From positions 18,001,984 through 18,065,983 of the forward strand of contig NC_092564.1 of assembly GCF_037975245.1 (NCBI RefSeq): a DNA stretch of 64,000 bases, given 5' to 3'. The notes under the pieces are model-generated. The model saw only the letters and a program-made list of their open reading frames with translations, did no database searches and had not been told where the DNA came from. The stretch's first letter is position 1, and each line of letters starts with the position of its first letter. The DNA is from Apostichopus japonicus (Eukaryota; Echinodermata; Holothuroidea; Aspidochirotida; Stichopodidae). Positions 1 to 12,107 of the stretch are shown in pieces. A program made the translations under genes and the position numbers.

Positions 1-75
1 ATCCTCCATTTGTATTTTGGCAGGTCGTTGAAGCATCGTCACAATCATCCGTTTGTAGCTGGCATTCATTAATAT
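1..75 (-). CDS. Gene A exon 16: EGF module 8, cut by window edge
   Basis: The visible part reads DINECQLQTDDCDDASTTC then QNTNGG before the window ends. The acceptor is TACCCAG. It is about 90% identical at DNA level to the first half of exon 1112-1240, including the bases just outside the exon. This indicates a recent exon duplication. The gene continues to the left. Confidence 0.85.
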   Translation of the reverse strand, partial: MLMNASYKRMIVTMLQRPAKIQMED

Positions 76-1111
76 CTGGGTAAAAATGGTAAAGTATTAC
101 TCATATTTTTCAAAACAAGCATGAACACATGACAATATGCTGTGTTTCTCTGACCATAAACCCTCCATTGATTTGTATGTCAGTAGTTTTAAATGTTCAT
201 GGTTTGATTAAACGTTTAATTTTAGAAGGGTTAGGGGGTGGTATGATACCGATAGACACATTTGAAGCCGAAGAAATAAGGTATTCGTTTCGATAACAGA
301 CGAGGCGTTCCAAGGGTCATTTCTATAGCAATAACAGCACCCTTAAAGGCATTTAAGGCTCTTCCCAAACGGCGTGCGGCCATCTGAAAAAGTTAACTTT
401 TTGTTGCTTGCAAATACGTTTTGTTCGTGTCGCTACAAAATGCAAACAGTAATGAAACATGAAACCTTGTTATCTTTAGCTGGACCTGAGATATTCATCG
501 CTGTATCGTTTATACACTGAATTTGGGTATTGACCGCAGCTGTATGTACTGACTGTACACTAGTGTCTAATTACCGACGGTAGCAAGCTGCTTGTATTTT
601 CTGGGATCGAGGGTGGTGTCTAACACTTCTGTTACACCTCATTTGAAACTAGGTCAGATTATCAGCATTAGACGTTTCTTTTTGCGTGAGTCTTCACACC
701 CTTTAAACCAAGTACTTCTTCATACGTGTTGCTTAAGTTAGTTATTTCCTAGTAGTCTGAGGAAATCACTTTTGCTATAAAACATCATATTTTTAATTTA
801 ATCATGACGTATAAGTTAATTGTTTACATTGTCTGATGAAAACACTTTCGATCAAACATATGTTATATCTATAATGTAATGATAACATATAAGTACATTG
901 TTTATATTGTCCTAAAAATAAAGAACAACAGAAGCAATCAACTCTTCTGTTATATTTGGAGGGGTGGGGAAGACCGTGTTACAAATTAATATATTTGATA
1001 TCTAGCATCAAAGTGAAAGATTAAAATGATTTAACATTAACAACCACACTCTACGGATTCTTACCTTAACGAATGTATTGGCACCTAAATAATCAATATT
1101 ATTGAACAAAC

Positions 1112-1240
1112 CTTGGCAGAAAGTAGGGGTCACTCTTGAGAACCCTGGCAGGCAGTTACAAGTAAATCCTGGAATTGTATTTTGGCAGGTCGTTGAAGCA
1201 TCGTCACAATTATCCGTTTGTAGCTGGCATTCATCAATAT
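1112..1240 (-). CDS. Gene A exon 15: calcium-binding EGF module 7
   Basis: DIDECQLQTDNCDDASTTC, then QNTIPGFTCNCLPGF and FCQG. Six cysteines, cbEGF opening and hydroxylation consensus. The donor is GTTTGT, weaker than others but still GT. It is nearly identical in its first half to the partial exon at 1-75. Confidence 0.9.
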
Positions 1241-3079
1241 CTGGGTAAAATAAGGTACATAACCAATACTTTAAAGGTCTTCTTAATACGATATTTATTA
1301 CTGAAAATCGTTAAATGCTGAGCAGAAGGCTACAAACCATATGATGTATACAAAGAATTCTAGTTGAGACGAATCTCATGGCATTGGTGTGTTTTTCTGA
1401 CTTTTCCGGTATGAATTAAGGTGCTGAAACTTGATTGGGTACATCAAATTGTTACTGTTTCGCTCTGTCATATTGTGAAACAACTTCTTTTAGTTTATTT
1501 CCCGTTTTGGCGGTTACAAATAATATTTTGCTTAGGGTGTGTCCTTCCAATGTTTAGGTCTGCATCCTGTTGCTATTTTATTATCACTGATATGTTAGCT
1601 TTGCTGTGTCACATTTAAGTACAGGTAAAGCAACGTTGGTTATTAAGCTGATTTCCTTTTTCAAATAGCACAGAAACTGTGGGAGGCATATTTGCTAAAG
1701 ATATGGTTGATTGAATGAAACCAAGTTGACTAATAGTTTCCCTTATTCCAGGAATGGAGTACCTTCCCTAGAAGTTTGAAGAAAATCAGCATAGCCATTT
1801 CAGGCGTTTTGACACAAAAATATACATTTGACCTTTAACCACGAGACATTTGACCTCGGTTCCCATTGCAATCACATATGTTGATAGTACGTGACATTTT
1901 CATCATACCTGAAGGTTCCATGTATCTTCAATTTTCCAATAGGAGTTATCGAAAAAGTTCGATTTTCACTAAATTTGGTTAGTGTTCAAAAGGTCAAATG
2001 TAACCTATATTTTAAGTGTAGTTTTGCTGGTGATGGATGAGATTTGCAGCTCCCTCTTGTTGTAATTACTACAGTCGCTTTTATTCAATCACGTTTTTTA
2101 CATTTTTCTTAAAAAACGGATGTTTTTCATACAGTTTAGACAATAAGGGACTCGACTGCGCCTCCCCCGTTTCCCCACAACATTTAATTTCACCAATTAA
2201 CAGGCAGACTAAAGCAATTGATTCCTTCAATAATAGGTAGCCTCAAGTAATTTATTCCTTAACCATTATGATGAATATTCTCAATAATGTTCTCAATTCG
2301 TGAAGAAAGTCATTCGTATGTTCCTGTTGCTCACAGTTAGAGAAACATGAATAACACCACAGTTTAATGTGACACTTGCTTCATGATGAATAAGGCTGTT
2401 CGCCATTTTAACATCGACTGCTTGCTATGACTGGATAGGCTGAAGAATCCCCATGGACTTGGAAGTGTCTCCTTAATGTCTGTATTGTGTGCGTATTATT
2501 TCGCATAACGATTTCCAAGCTACCATTACACAGTTTCTAGTGATGTTGTTCGCACAATCATCACTGAGTCAATTTGCTTATTTGATAACTCAAATAGGTA
2601 GCTTTACCATACCACAATTAGGGTATAGTGTCAATCCGACATAAGGGTTAAACATTGTTGAGAAATAGTCCTAACTGGACCTTCTGAAGTGATTCATTTT
2701 TCTCCTTTTTGTTTTGTTTTATTTATTTTATTTTAGTATATATATATTTTTTTTTGAGGGGAGGGGGTGGGGGTGTGAAGTTTTCAGTTATCGCCAGTAC
2801 TTTTGTGCATGGATTTTGAAAGAGGACGAAATCAACTGATGATGGTCTAAATATCGGGATGATCGAATGTGATTTAAGACCGTTTCAGTATATCTGGAGT
2901 TAACAAGAAAATTTCGCAACAATGGCTGGCAGATGGGTTAGGAGGGTTCTATGTTAAACGACCTCTTCTAGCTCTTAATGAATGTCTATATATGCTCTAG
3001 CGGCATTAAAAAGTGACAAGTTTAGTGTGTACATCAAGGGAGGTATTAATTGTGCAGGTGCGACCACTCCAATACTTAC

Positions 3080-3214
3080 CAATGCAACTGCTAGAAGGTG
3101 GTGTTGTTGTTGCAAAGCCTGTTCTACAGTTACAAGTTATTACTCCACCTGCATCTGAACAAATTGTTGTTGAGACGTCACAGCCACCGTTGTTGATCGC
3201 ACAGCTGACCACGG
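3080..3214 (-). CDS. Gene A exon 14: EGF-like module 6
   Basis: VVSCAINNGGCDVSTTIC, then ITCNCRTGF and SSSCIG. Six cysteines in EGF order in a 45-codon phase 1-1 exon with a GTAAGT donor. It lacks the D-I-D-E-C calcium-binding opening seen in its neighbours, so calcium binding is not expected for this module. Confidence 0.85.
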
Positions 3215-4376
3215 CTGTTGGAAAACACGATATGTCAGAATTATAATTCAAAGTTGCTATGTCCTTTGCTTTATACTTTAATGATCTTTATCAAACCGAA
3301 TTTGATAAACACAGCCATATTATCACTATGAGGCTCCAGTTTAAAAGGTATATCTGACAGAAAGTGCATTTTCCTGAACAAAGGAACATACTCCTTACGT
3401 ATGCAAATTTATCTTTTATAAACGAGCGTTTCCAATGGATATATCTTAGCGAGGGTGTATAATGATTGAGTTATCAAATATGTAAATGATCGATATGATT
3501 ATTTTCACGATATGATTTGATATATGATTTGGTTGATGATTTGATGATATGATTATCATATATCTGTTTATGATTGTACATCATATATGTATATGATTGG
3601 GTTATCATTGTACACGACACATGCAGTATGATAAGCTGGGAATATATTCACAATGTTAAGACTAGCAGTAGCTCTATGCATGTTCAATCACATCCCGATC
3701 TTAAGATATTGGGATGCTGTTTATCTTATAATGCAACTAATAACAGTCTGCTTTTCTCACTGCACTATATGTAATTTTCTAATAATATCTTGTCACAAAA
3801 GAAACTAATTTCGAGCTAAAGTTTGCGTTAATGCATACATATTGTGGTAAATTTGTCTTTAATGTAAAAATGATCGTATGATCGAGTAGAAGGTTAAACC
3901 GACTATTCATTATCTTCAAATGAAATGAACAATAAAGGCCGACAGACATGGCAACATCTATACCACCCTAGTCTTTAAGAAAATGTTCCCGTTTATACCT
4001 GTAACTTGATATTTAGATCATGGACGTTTCAACGGATATTCCGGGAGCAGATCATGTAAGCCTGAATATCTTAAAGAAAAAACATATTCCACGCTGCTAA
4101 TGTTGTTACAAAACCATCTCAGTATATTGTCACTTGACTAGAGTTATGATTGATTGAATGGGACCTACTTTGACTGGCTAAACCCGTGCTTACATCCTTG
4201 ATATGTGATTCATATATTTTAGCTGTCAACGTTCTCTGTATTTAGAATTTCATATTTTGTAGAATATTATACTACTTGATATGTTGATAAATGTGAATAC
4301 GTAAATATTACTGATGAAAAACCAAAGCAAGTTACAACTCAATTGACGTCACGAACGGCGATAATAACATTAATAA

Positions 4377-4542
4377 GGGGTTAATCAACGGTCTAGCGTG
4401 CGTTACTCACAGGATTAATGCACGATCGGGGGATAATGCAAGCGATGCACGAGGGCGGAGCCCGAGTGCATCCAGCGATAGCATTAACACCCGGAGTGCA
4501 TTAATCATGTGAGTAACGCACGCTAGACCGTTGATTAACCCC
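4377..4542. mobile_element. Long hairpin: short fold-back or MITE-like element
   Basis: Arms 4377-4423 and 4496-4542 are complementary over about 47 bp. They begin GGGGTTAATCAACGG and end near TTAATGCAC, with very few mismatches. The loop carries a second small hairpin around GGGCGGAGCCC. A further partial arm in direct orientation (CGTGCGTTACTCACAGG) lies at about 4649-4665. No coding capacity. The 4-bp GGGG ends give no certain target duplication. Confidence 0.7.
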
Positions 4543-5038
4543 GTTCATTCATACACTACCATTTGTGTGGGGGAAAAATCATAAAACAAAACATTTTTGG
4601 TTACATATAACCAAAGATTTATTAAAGTGATGCCCCGTAATTTTACCGTGCGTTACTCACAGGATTAACCACGGTCAGCTGAACTGAATGGACCAATAGG
4701 ATTTAGGAATCTTTACTAAGTATGAATGAACATACTGTTATCCATATGCCTTCAAAATAAAATTGATTACTAGAATAAGTCATACGTAGTTTTACTGCGT
4801 CACGAGTCACTGCATGACTAATCCCTGCATCTATTCCGACTTAAAACAGTTTATCTGCAGTTTCACCACCCAAATTATTATTATTTTTTAATACATAAAG
4901 CAATAATTACCACCTCCACCTTCCCTCACATCCATTCCCAGCCCACCCAGCCCACCGAAGTTATGTACTCCGTTCAAATTCCATCTGCAGAAGATGGTGT
5001 TTCTGTTATCAAATGCGTTAGTTGAATGGAATACTCAC

Positions 5039-5170
5039 GGTCGCAACTAAATTGATCCCCCGTGTTGACAAAACCGGATAAGCATTGACAAAGGAAGCCA
5101 CCTTGTGTATTGATACACATGGTTGAGGTAATGACGCACGGCGGAGGACTAGAAGCACATTCGTTTATAT
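5039..5170 (-). CDS. Gene A exon 13: calcium-binding EGF module 5
   Basis: DINECASSPPPCVITSTMC, then INTQGGFLCQCLSGF and FSCD. Six cysteines, cbEGF start, and hydroxylation consensus C-x-N-x4-F-x-C. It is only about 280 bp from the preceding EGF exon. It ends in phase 1 with a C, so the junction codon with the next exon reads proline. Confidence 0.9.
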
Positions 5171-5209
5171 CTGTAAAAAGATGGTGTGTTGTAAACGTTC
5201 TCATAGCCC

Positions 5210-5840
5210 ATACCTACATGTTTCCATTTCGATGCATGTAGGCAGTCATGCTAACAGAAGTTTATTACCTTCATATTTTTTAAAGCGATCATACCAACAA
5301 AACAGTTATAAAGGATAAAGTCGTCGTATAAACATAGCCTTATTAAAAGTGATAAAAAAACAACTTACAATATTCAGTTTATACAATGCCTTATAATGTA
5401 CAAACTGTGATGGTAATGTAAGTGAGAATAATAAAGAAGAACACTAAACTTACCAGCGCATGCCAAAAAGTTAACTCTTTCAAATCCAGTCCGACAGTTG
5501 CACATGTAACTCCCTATTGTATTAGCACAAGTTGTTGAGGTCGGGTTACAGTCTCCGTTATCTACCGTGCACTCATCAATGTCTACAAAAAATATTTTTG
5601 AAGTAAGAAATTAAGAATAATCAAAATGGTAATATATATTAGTATAATTTATAACGAGTAGAGTCCTCGTGCACTCGGGAATATGTAAAATTGACAAACA
5701 AATAAATCCAGAAATCCAGAATCGAATGGAGTAAAACATTTACAAACTTTTGATAAGCAATTCACATCAGCATTTGGCTAAGAGGGGAGCGCTGTTACCG
5801 AGAAACCAACCTCTCTATTGTGAAGCAAGTTTCTTTCATC
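5210..5840 (-). repeat. EGF-exon duplication unit, copy 3 (exon 12 with flanks)
   Basis: About 630 bp including exon 5454-5582 and both flanks. It recurs at 6561-7190 and 13838-14460. Shared landmarks are ACCTACATGTTTCC at the gene-downstream edge and GAGGGGAGCGCTGTTA near the other edge. Copies 2 and 3 run directly into the CTAT/CTGT repeat. The unit is therefore exon, intron flank and repeat boundary together. Confidence 0.85.
5454..5582 (-). CDS. Gene A exon 12: calcium-binding EGF module 4
   Basis: [19 protein letters not shown], the same [10 protein letters not shown] core and FLACAG end, with six cysteines. This is the third copy of the duplicated EGF exon and the most diverged at its C-terminal end. 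It keeps the calcium-binding and hydroxylation consensus residues. Confidence 0.92.
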
Positions 5841-6382
5841 TGTCTATCTGTTTATATGTCTATATGTCTATCTGTCTATCTGTCTATCTGCCTAACTGGC
5901 TATCTGTCTATCTGTCTATCTGTCTGTCTGTCTATCTGTCTATCTGTCTATCTGTCTTTCTGTCTTTCTGTCTATCTGTCTATCTGTTTATATGTCTATC
6001 TGTCTAACTGTCTATCTGTCTATCTATCTAACTGTATGTCTATCTGTCTATCTGTTTTATCTGTCTATCTGTCTTTCTGTCTGTCTGTCTATCTGTCTGT
6101 CTGTCTTTCTGTCTATCTATCTGTCTGTCTATCTGTATAACTGTCTATCTGTCTATCCGCTTATCCGTCTATCTGTCTATCCGTCTATCTGTCTATCTGT
6201 CTATATGTCTATCTGTCTTTCTGTCTATCTGTCTATCTGTCTTTCTGTCTTTCTGTCTATCTGTCTATCTGCCTATCTGCCTATCTGCCTAACTGCCTAT
6301 ATGTCTATCTGTCTATCCGTCTATCCGTCTATCCGTCTATCTGTCTATCCGTCTACCCGTCTGTCCGTTTGTCCGTCTCTCC

Positions 6383-6464
<82 letters not shown>

Positions 6465-6497
6465 ATGTCTGTCTATCTATCTATCTATCTATCTAAA
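5836..6497 (+). repeat. CTAT/CTGT tetranucleotide array 1
   Basis: About 0.66 kb of mixed CTAT and CTGT units, mostly alternating as an 8-bp unit CTGTCTAT, with pure CTGT near 6425-6470. On the gene strand it reads GATA/GACA. The open frames here (repeated LSVYLSIC) exist only because an 8-bp period without stops is open in all plus-strand frames; the array is intronic. Confidence 0.95.
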
Positions 6498-6560
6498 TAT
6501 ATCTATCTAATCTAGCCTAATTGGTTATAATCAAAAAGATAATAATACTAGAAAGCATCA

Positions 6561-7190
6561 TACCTACATGTTTCCATTTCGATGCGGATAGGCAGTCTTT
6601 CTAACGAAGTTTATTACCTATATATTTTTTAAAGCGATCATACCAACAAAACAGCTATAAAGGATAATATCGTCGTATAAACATAGCCTTATTAAAAGTG
6701 ATGGAACATCAACTTACAGTATTCAATTTTAACATCGCCGAAAAAGGAACAAACTGTGATGGTAATGTAAGTGAGAATAATAGAGAGTATAGAGTCATAG
6801 AAATGTAAACTTACCATCGCATTCCAGAAAGGTAACTCTTTCAAATCCAGTCCGACAGTTGCACATGTAACTCCCTATGGTATTAGCACAAGTTGTTGAG
6901 GTCGGGTTGCAGTCTCCGTTATTTACCGTGCACTCATCAATGTCTACAAAAAATAGTTTTGAAGTAAGAAATTAAGAATAATCAAAATGGTAATATATTT
7001 TAGTATAATTTATAACGAGTAGAGTCCTCGTGCACTCGGGAATATGTACAATTGACAAACAAATAAATCCAGATTCGAATGGAGTAAAACGTTGACAAAC
7101 TTTTGATAAGCAATTCACATCAGCATTTGTCTAAGAGGGGAGCGCTGTTACCGAGAAACCAACCTCTCTATTGTGAAGCAAGTTTCTTTC
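6561..7190 (-). repeat. EGF-exon duplication unit, copy 2 (exon 11 with flanks)
   Basis: Same unit as 5210-5840 and 13838-14460. Closer to 13838-14460 (for example CATCGCCGAAAAAGG in both), which suggests that these two separated more recently than copy 3. Confidence 0.85.
6815..6943 (-). CDS. Gene A exon 11: calcium-binding EGF module 3
   Basis: [19 protein letters not shown], then the [11 protein letters not shown] core, [13 protein letters not shown] end and six cysteines. It is a near copy of exon 14093-14221, and the flanking intron is shared as well. It is separated from that exon by about 7.1 kb that is mostly CTAT/CTGT repeats. Splice sites are GTAAGT and TTTGTAG. Confidence 0.92.
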
Positions 7191-8186
7191 ATCTGTCTAT
7201 CTGTTTATATGTCTGTATGTCTATATGTCTATCTGTCTATCTGCCTATCTGTCTATCTGCCGTTATGTCTATCTGTCTATCTGTCTTTCTGTCTATCTGT
7301 CTATCTGTCTATCTGTCTATCTGTTTATATGTCTATCTGTCTAACTGTCTATCTGTCTGTCTTTCTGTCTATCTATTTATCTGTATGTCAATCTGTCTAT
7401 CTGTTTTATCTGTTTTATCTGTCTATCTGTCTATCTGTTTATATGTCTATCTGTCTAACTGTCTATCTGTCTGTCTTTCTGTCTATCTGTCTATCTGTCT
7501 GTCTGTCTTTCTGTCTATCTGTCTATCTGTCTGTCTTTCTGTCTATCTATTTATCTGTATGTCTATCTGTCTATCTGTTTTATCTGTCTATCTGTGTATC
7601 TGTCTGTCTTTCTGTCTATCTGTCTATCTGTTTATCTGTTTATCTGTTTATCTGTCTATCTGTCTAACTGTCTAACTGTCTATCTGTCTATCTGTCTTTC
7701 CGTCTATCTGTGTATCTGTCTATCTGTCTATCTGTCTATCTGTTTATCTGTCTATCTGTATATCTGTCTATCTCTCTATCTGTCTATCTGCCTATCTGCC
7801 GATCTGTCTGTCTGTCTATCTGTCTATCTGCCTAACTGTCTATCTGTCTGTCTTTCTGTCTATCTATCTATCTGTCTGTCGATCTGTATAACTGTCTATC
7901 TGTCTATATGTCTATCTGCCTATCTGTCTATCTGTCTGTCTTTCTGTCTATCTATCTATCTGTCTGTCTATCTGTATAACTGTCTATTTGTCAATATGTC
8001 TATCTGTCTATCCGCTTATCCGTCTATCTGTCTATCTGTCTTTCTGTCTATCTGTCTATCTGTCTTTCTGTCTATCTGTCTGTCTGTCTATCTGTTTATA
8101 TGTCTATCTGTCTAACTGTCTATCTGTCTGTCTGTCTATCTGTAGAACTGTCTATCTGTCTAACTGTCTATATGTCTGTATTTCTG

Positions 8187-8221
<35 letters not shown>

Positions 8222-11200
8222 CTCTGTCTATCTGTATAACTGTCTATCTGTCAATATGTCTATCTGTCTATCTGTCTATCTGTCCATCCACTTATCCGTC
8301 TATCTGTCTTTCTGTCTATCTATCTGTCTATCTGTCTTTCTGTCTATCTGTCTGTCTGTCTATCTGTTTATCTGTCTATTTGTCTAACTGTCTATCTGTC
8401 TGTCTGTCTATCTGTCTGTCTGTCTATCTGTCTAACTGGCTATCTGTCTAACTGTCTATATGTCTGTCTTTCTGTCTATCTATCTATCTGTCTGTCTATC
8501 TGTATAACTGTCTACATGTCAATATGTCTAACTGTTTATCTGTCTGTCTTTCTGTCTATCTATTTATCTGTATGTCTATCCGTCTATATGTCTATCTGTC
8601 TATATGTCTATCTGCCTATCTGTCTATCTGTCTATCTGTCTTTTTGTCTATCAGCCTATCTGCCTAACTGCCTATATGTCTATCTGTCTATCCGTCTACC
8701 CGTCTACCCGTCTGTATGTCTGTCAGTCTGTCCGTCTGTCTTTCTGTCTATCTGTTTATCTGTCTATCTGTATATCTGTCTATCTCTCTATCTGTCTATC
8801 TGCCTATCTGCCTATCTGTCTGTCTGTCTATCTGTCTATCTGCCTAACTGTCTAGCTGTCTATCTGTCTATCCGTCTAACTGTATATCTGTCTGTCTTTC
8901 TGTCTATCTATCTATTTGTCTGTCTATCTATATAACTGTCTATCTGTCTATCTGTCTGTCTTTCTGTCTATCTATCTATCTGTCTGTCTATCTGTATAAC
9001 TGTCTATCTGTCTATATGTCTATCTGTCTATCTGTGTATCCGCTTATCCGTCTATCTGTCTATCTGTCTAACTGTCTATATGTCAATCTGTCTAATTGTC
9101 TATATGTCTGTCTTTCTGTTTATCTATCTATCTGTCTGTCATTCTGTATAACTGTCTATCTGTCAATATGTCTATCTGTCTATCTGTCTATCCGCTTATC
9201 CGTCTATCTGTCTATCCGTCTATCTGTCTATCTTTCTATATGTCTATCTGTCTATCTGTCTATCGGTCTTTCTGTCTATCAGTCTATCTGCCTATCTGCC
9301 TATCTGCCTAACTGACTATATGTCTATCTGTCTATCCGTCTGTATGTCTGTCTGTCCGTCTATCCGTCTGTCCGTCCGTCTGTCAGTCTGTCTTTCTGTC
9401 TATCTGTCTATCTATCTGTATATCTGTGTATCTGTATAACTGTCTATCTGTCAATATGTCTATCTGTCTATCTGTCTATCTGTCTATCCGTCTATCCGTC
9501 TATCCGTATATCCGTATATATGTCTATCTGTCTTTCTGTCTATCAGTCTATCTGTTTATCTGCCTATCTGCCTAACTGCCTATATGTCTATCTGTCTGTC
9601 TGTCGTTCTGTCTATCTATCTGTCTTTCTGTCTATCGTCTATCTGTTTATATGTCTATCTGTGTATCTGTCTGTCTTTCTGTCTATCTATTTATCTGTAT
9701 GTCTATCTGTCTATCTGTTTTATTTGTCTATCTGTCTATCTGTCTTTCTGTCTATCTGTCTATCTGTCTGTCTTTCTGTCTATCTATCTATCTATCTATA
9801 TGTCTATCTGTTTCATCTGTCTATCTGTCTATCTGCATATCTGTCTATCTGTCTATCTGTCAATATGTCTATATCAATTTATCTGTATATCTATCTGTCT
9901 ATCTGTTTTATCTGTCTATCTGTCTATCTGTCTGTCTTTCTGTCTATCTGTCTATCTGTTTTATCTGTCTATCTGTTTATCTGTTTATCTGTCTATCTGT
10001 CTATCTGCATATCTGTCTATCTGTCTATCTGTCTTTCTGTCTAATTGTCTATCTGTTTATATGTCTATCTGTCTAACTGTCTATCTGTCTGTCTTTCTGT
10101 CTATCAATTTATCTGTATATCTATCTGTCTATCTGTTTTATCTGTCTATCTGTCTATCTGTCTGTCTTTCTGTCTATCTGTCTGTCTTTCTGTCTATCTG
10201 TCTATCTGTTTTATCTGTCTATCTGTTTATCTGTTTATCTGTCTATCTGTCTATCTGTCTATCTGTATATCTGTCTATCTCTATATCTGTCTATCTGCCT
10301 ATCTGTCTGTCTGTCTATCTGTCCATCTGCCTAACTGTCTAACTGTCTATCTGTCTATCTGTCTAACTGTCTATCTGTCTATCTGTCTGTCTTTCTTTCT
10401 GTCTATCTATCTATCTGTCTGTCTATCTGTATAACTGTCTATCTGTCTATCTGTCTGTCTTTCTGTCTATCTATCTATCTGTCTGTCTATCTGTATAACT
10501 GTTTATCTGTCTATATGTCTATCTGTCTATCTGTGTATCCGCTTATCCGTCTATCTGTCTATCTGTCTAACTGTCTATATGTCAATCTGTCTAATTGTCT
10601 ATATGTCTGTCTTTCTGTTTATCTATCTATCTGTCTGTCATTCTGTATAACTGTCTATCTGTCAATATGTCTATCTGTCTATCTGTCTATCCGCTTATCC
10701 GTCTATCTGTCTATCCGTCTATCTGTCTATCTTTCTATATGTCTATCTGTCTATCTGTCTATCGGTCTTTCTGTCTATCAGTCTATCTGCCTATCTGCCT
10801 ATCTGCCTAACTGACTATATGTCTATCTGTCTATCCGTCTGTCTGTCCGTCTATCCGTCTGTCCGTCCGTCTGTCAGTCTGTCTTTCTGTCTATCTGTCT
10901 ATCTATCTGTATGTCTGTGTATCTGTATAACTGTCTATCTGTCAATATGTCTATCTGTCTATCTGTCTATCTGTCTATCCGTCTATCCGTCTATCCGTAT
11001 ATCCGTATATATGTCTATCTGTCTTTCTGTCTATCAGTCTATCTGTTTATCTGCCTATCTGCCTAACTGCCTATATGTCTATCTGTCTGTCTGTCGTTCT
11101 GTCTATCTATCTGTCTTTCTGTCTATCGTCTATCTGTTTATATGTCTATCTGTGTATCTGTCTGTCTTTCTGTCTATCTATTTATCTGTATGTCTATCTG

Positions 11201-11994
11201 TCTATCTGTTTTATTTGTCTATCTGTCTATCTGTCTTTCTGTCTATCTGTCTATCTGTCTGTCTTTCTGTCTATCTATCTATCTATCTATATGTCTATCT
11301 GTTTCATCTGTCTATCTGTCTATCTGCATATCTGTCTATCTGTCTTTCTGTCTAATTGTCTATCTGTTTATATGTCTATCTGTCTAACTGTCTATCTGTC
11401 TGTCTTTCTGTCTATCAATTTATCTGTATATCTATCTGTCTATCTGTTTTATCTGTCTATCTGTCTATCTGTCTGTCTTTCTGTCTATCTGTCTATCTGT
11501 TTTATCTGTCTATCTGTTTATCTGTTTATCTGTCTATCTGTCTACCTGTCTATCTGTATATCTGTCTATCTCTATATCTGTCTATCTGCCTATCTGTCTG
11601 TCTGTCTATCTGTCCATCTGCCTAACTGTCTAACTGTCTATCTGTCTATCTGTCTAACTGTCTATCTGTCTATCTGTCTGTCTTTCTTTCTGTCTATCTA
11701 TCTATCTGTCTGTCTATCTGTATAACTGTCTATCTGTCTATATGTCTATCTGTCTAACTGTCTATCTGTCTAACTGTCTATCTGTCTGTCTTTCTGTCTA
11801 TCTATCTATCTGTCTGTCTATCTGTATAACTGTCTATATGTCAATATGTCTATCTGTCTATCCACTTATCCGTCTATATGTCTGTCCGTCTGACTGTCTA
11901 TCTGTCTATATGTCTTTCTGTCTATCTGTCTGTCTTTCTGTCTATTTGTTTTATTTGTCTGTCTTTCTGTCTATCTGTCTATTTGTCTTTCTGT
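7190..11994 (+). repeat. CTAT/CTGT array 2, 4.8 kb, with internal 1.5-kb duplication
   Basis: Continuous degenerate CTGTCTAT repeat with scattered CTTT, CTAA, CCTA and CGTC variants. A higher-order duplication is visible. The segment beginning about 8935 recurs from about 10434 with an offset near 1,499 bp, shrinking to 1,491 bp after 9,584. A 180-bp deletion follows near 11,340, where the offset drops to 1,311. Intronic in gene A. Confidence 0.93.
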
Positions 11995-12107
11995 CTGGAG
12001 TAAAACATTTACAAACTTTTGATAAGCAATTCACATCAGCATTTGGCTAAGAGGGGAGCGCTGTTACCGAGAAACCAACCTCTCTATTGTGAAGCAAGTT
12101 TCTTTCA
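11995..12107 (-). repeat. Orphan fragment of the EGF-exon unit inside the array
   Basis: About 112 bp, from GGAGTAAAACATTTACAAAC to the edge of the CTAT/CTGT repeat, nearly identical to 5730-5840 and 7080-7190. No EGF exon accompanies it. It is either a fourth duplication that lost its exon or a template-switch product within the repeat. Confidence 0.88.

Larger units (their letters stand above)
1241..5038 (-). other. Gene A introns around exon 14
   Basis: Outside exon 3080-3214 there is no coding signal. The short open frames at 1421-1618, 2037-2240 and 3574-3774 have no recognisable motifs or splice context. The only notable structure is the inverted repeat at 4377-4542. Confidence 0.6.

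Noticed and set aside
3013-3246. Plus-strand frame opposite the EGF exon
   Set aside because: Shadow of the minus-strand EGF exon 3080-3214, which has six spaced cysteines and correct splice sites.
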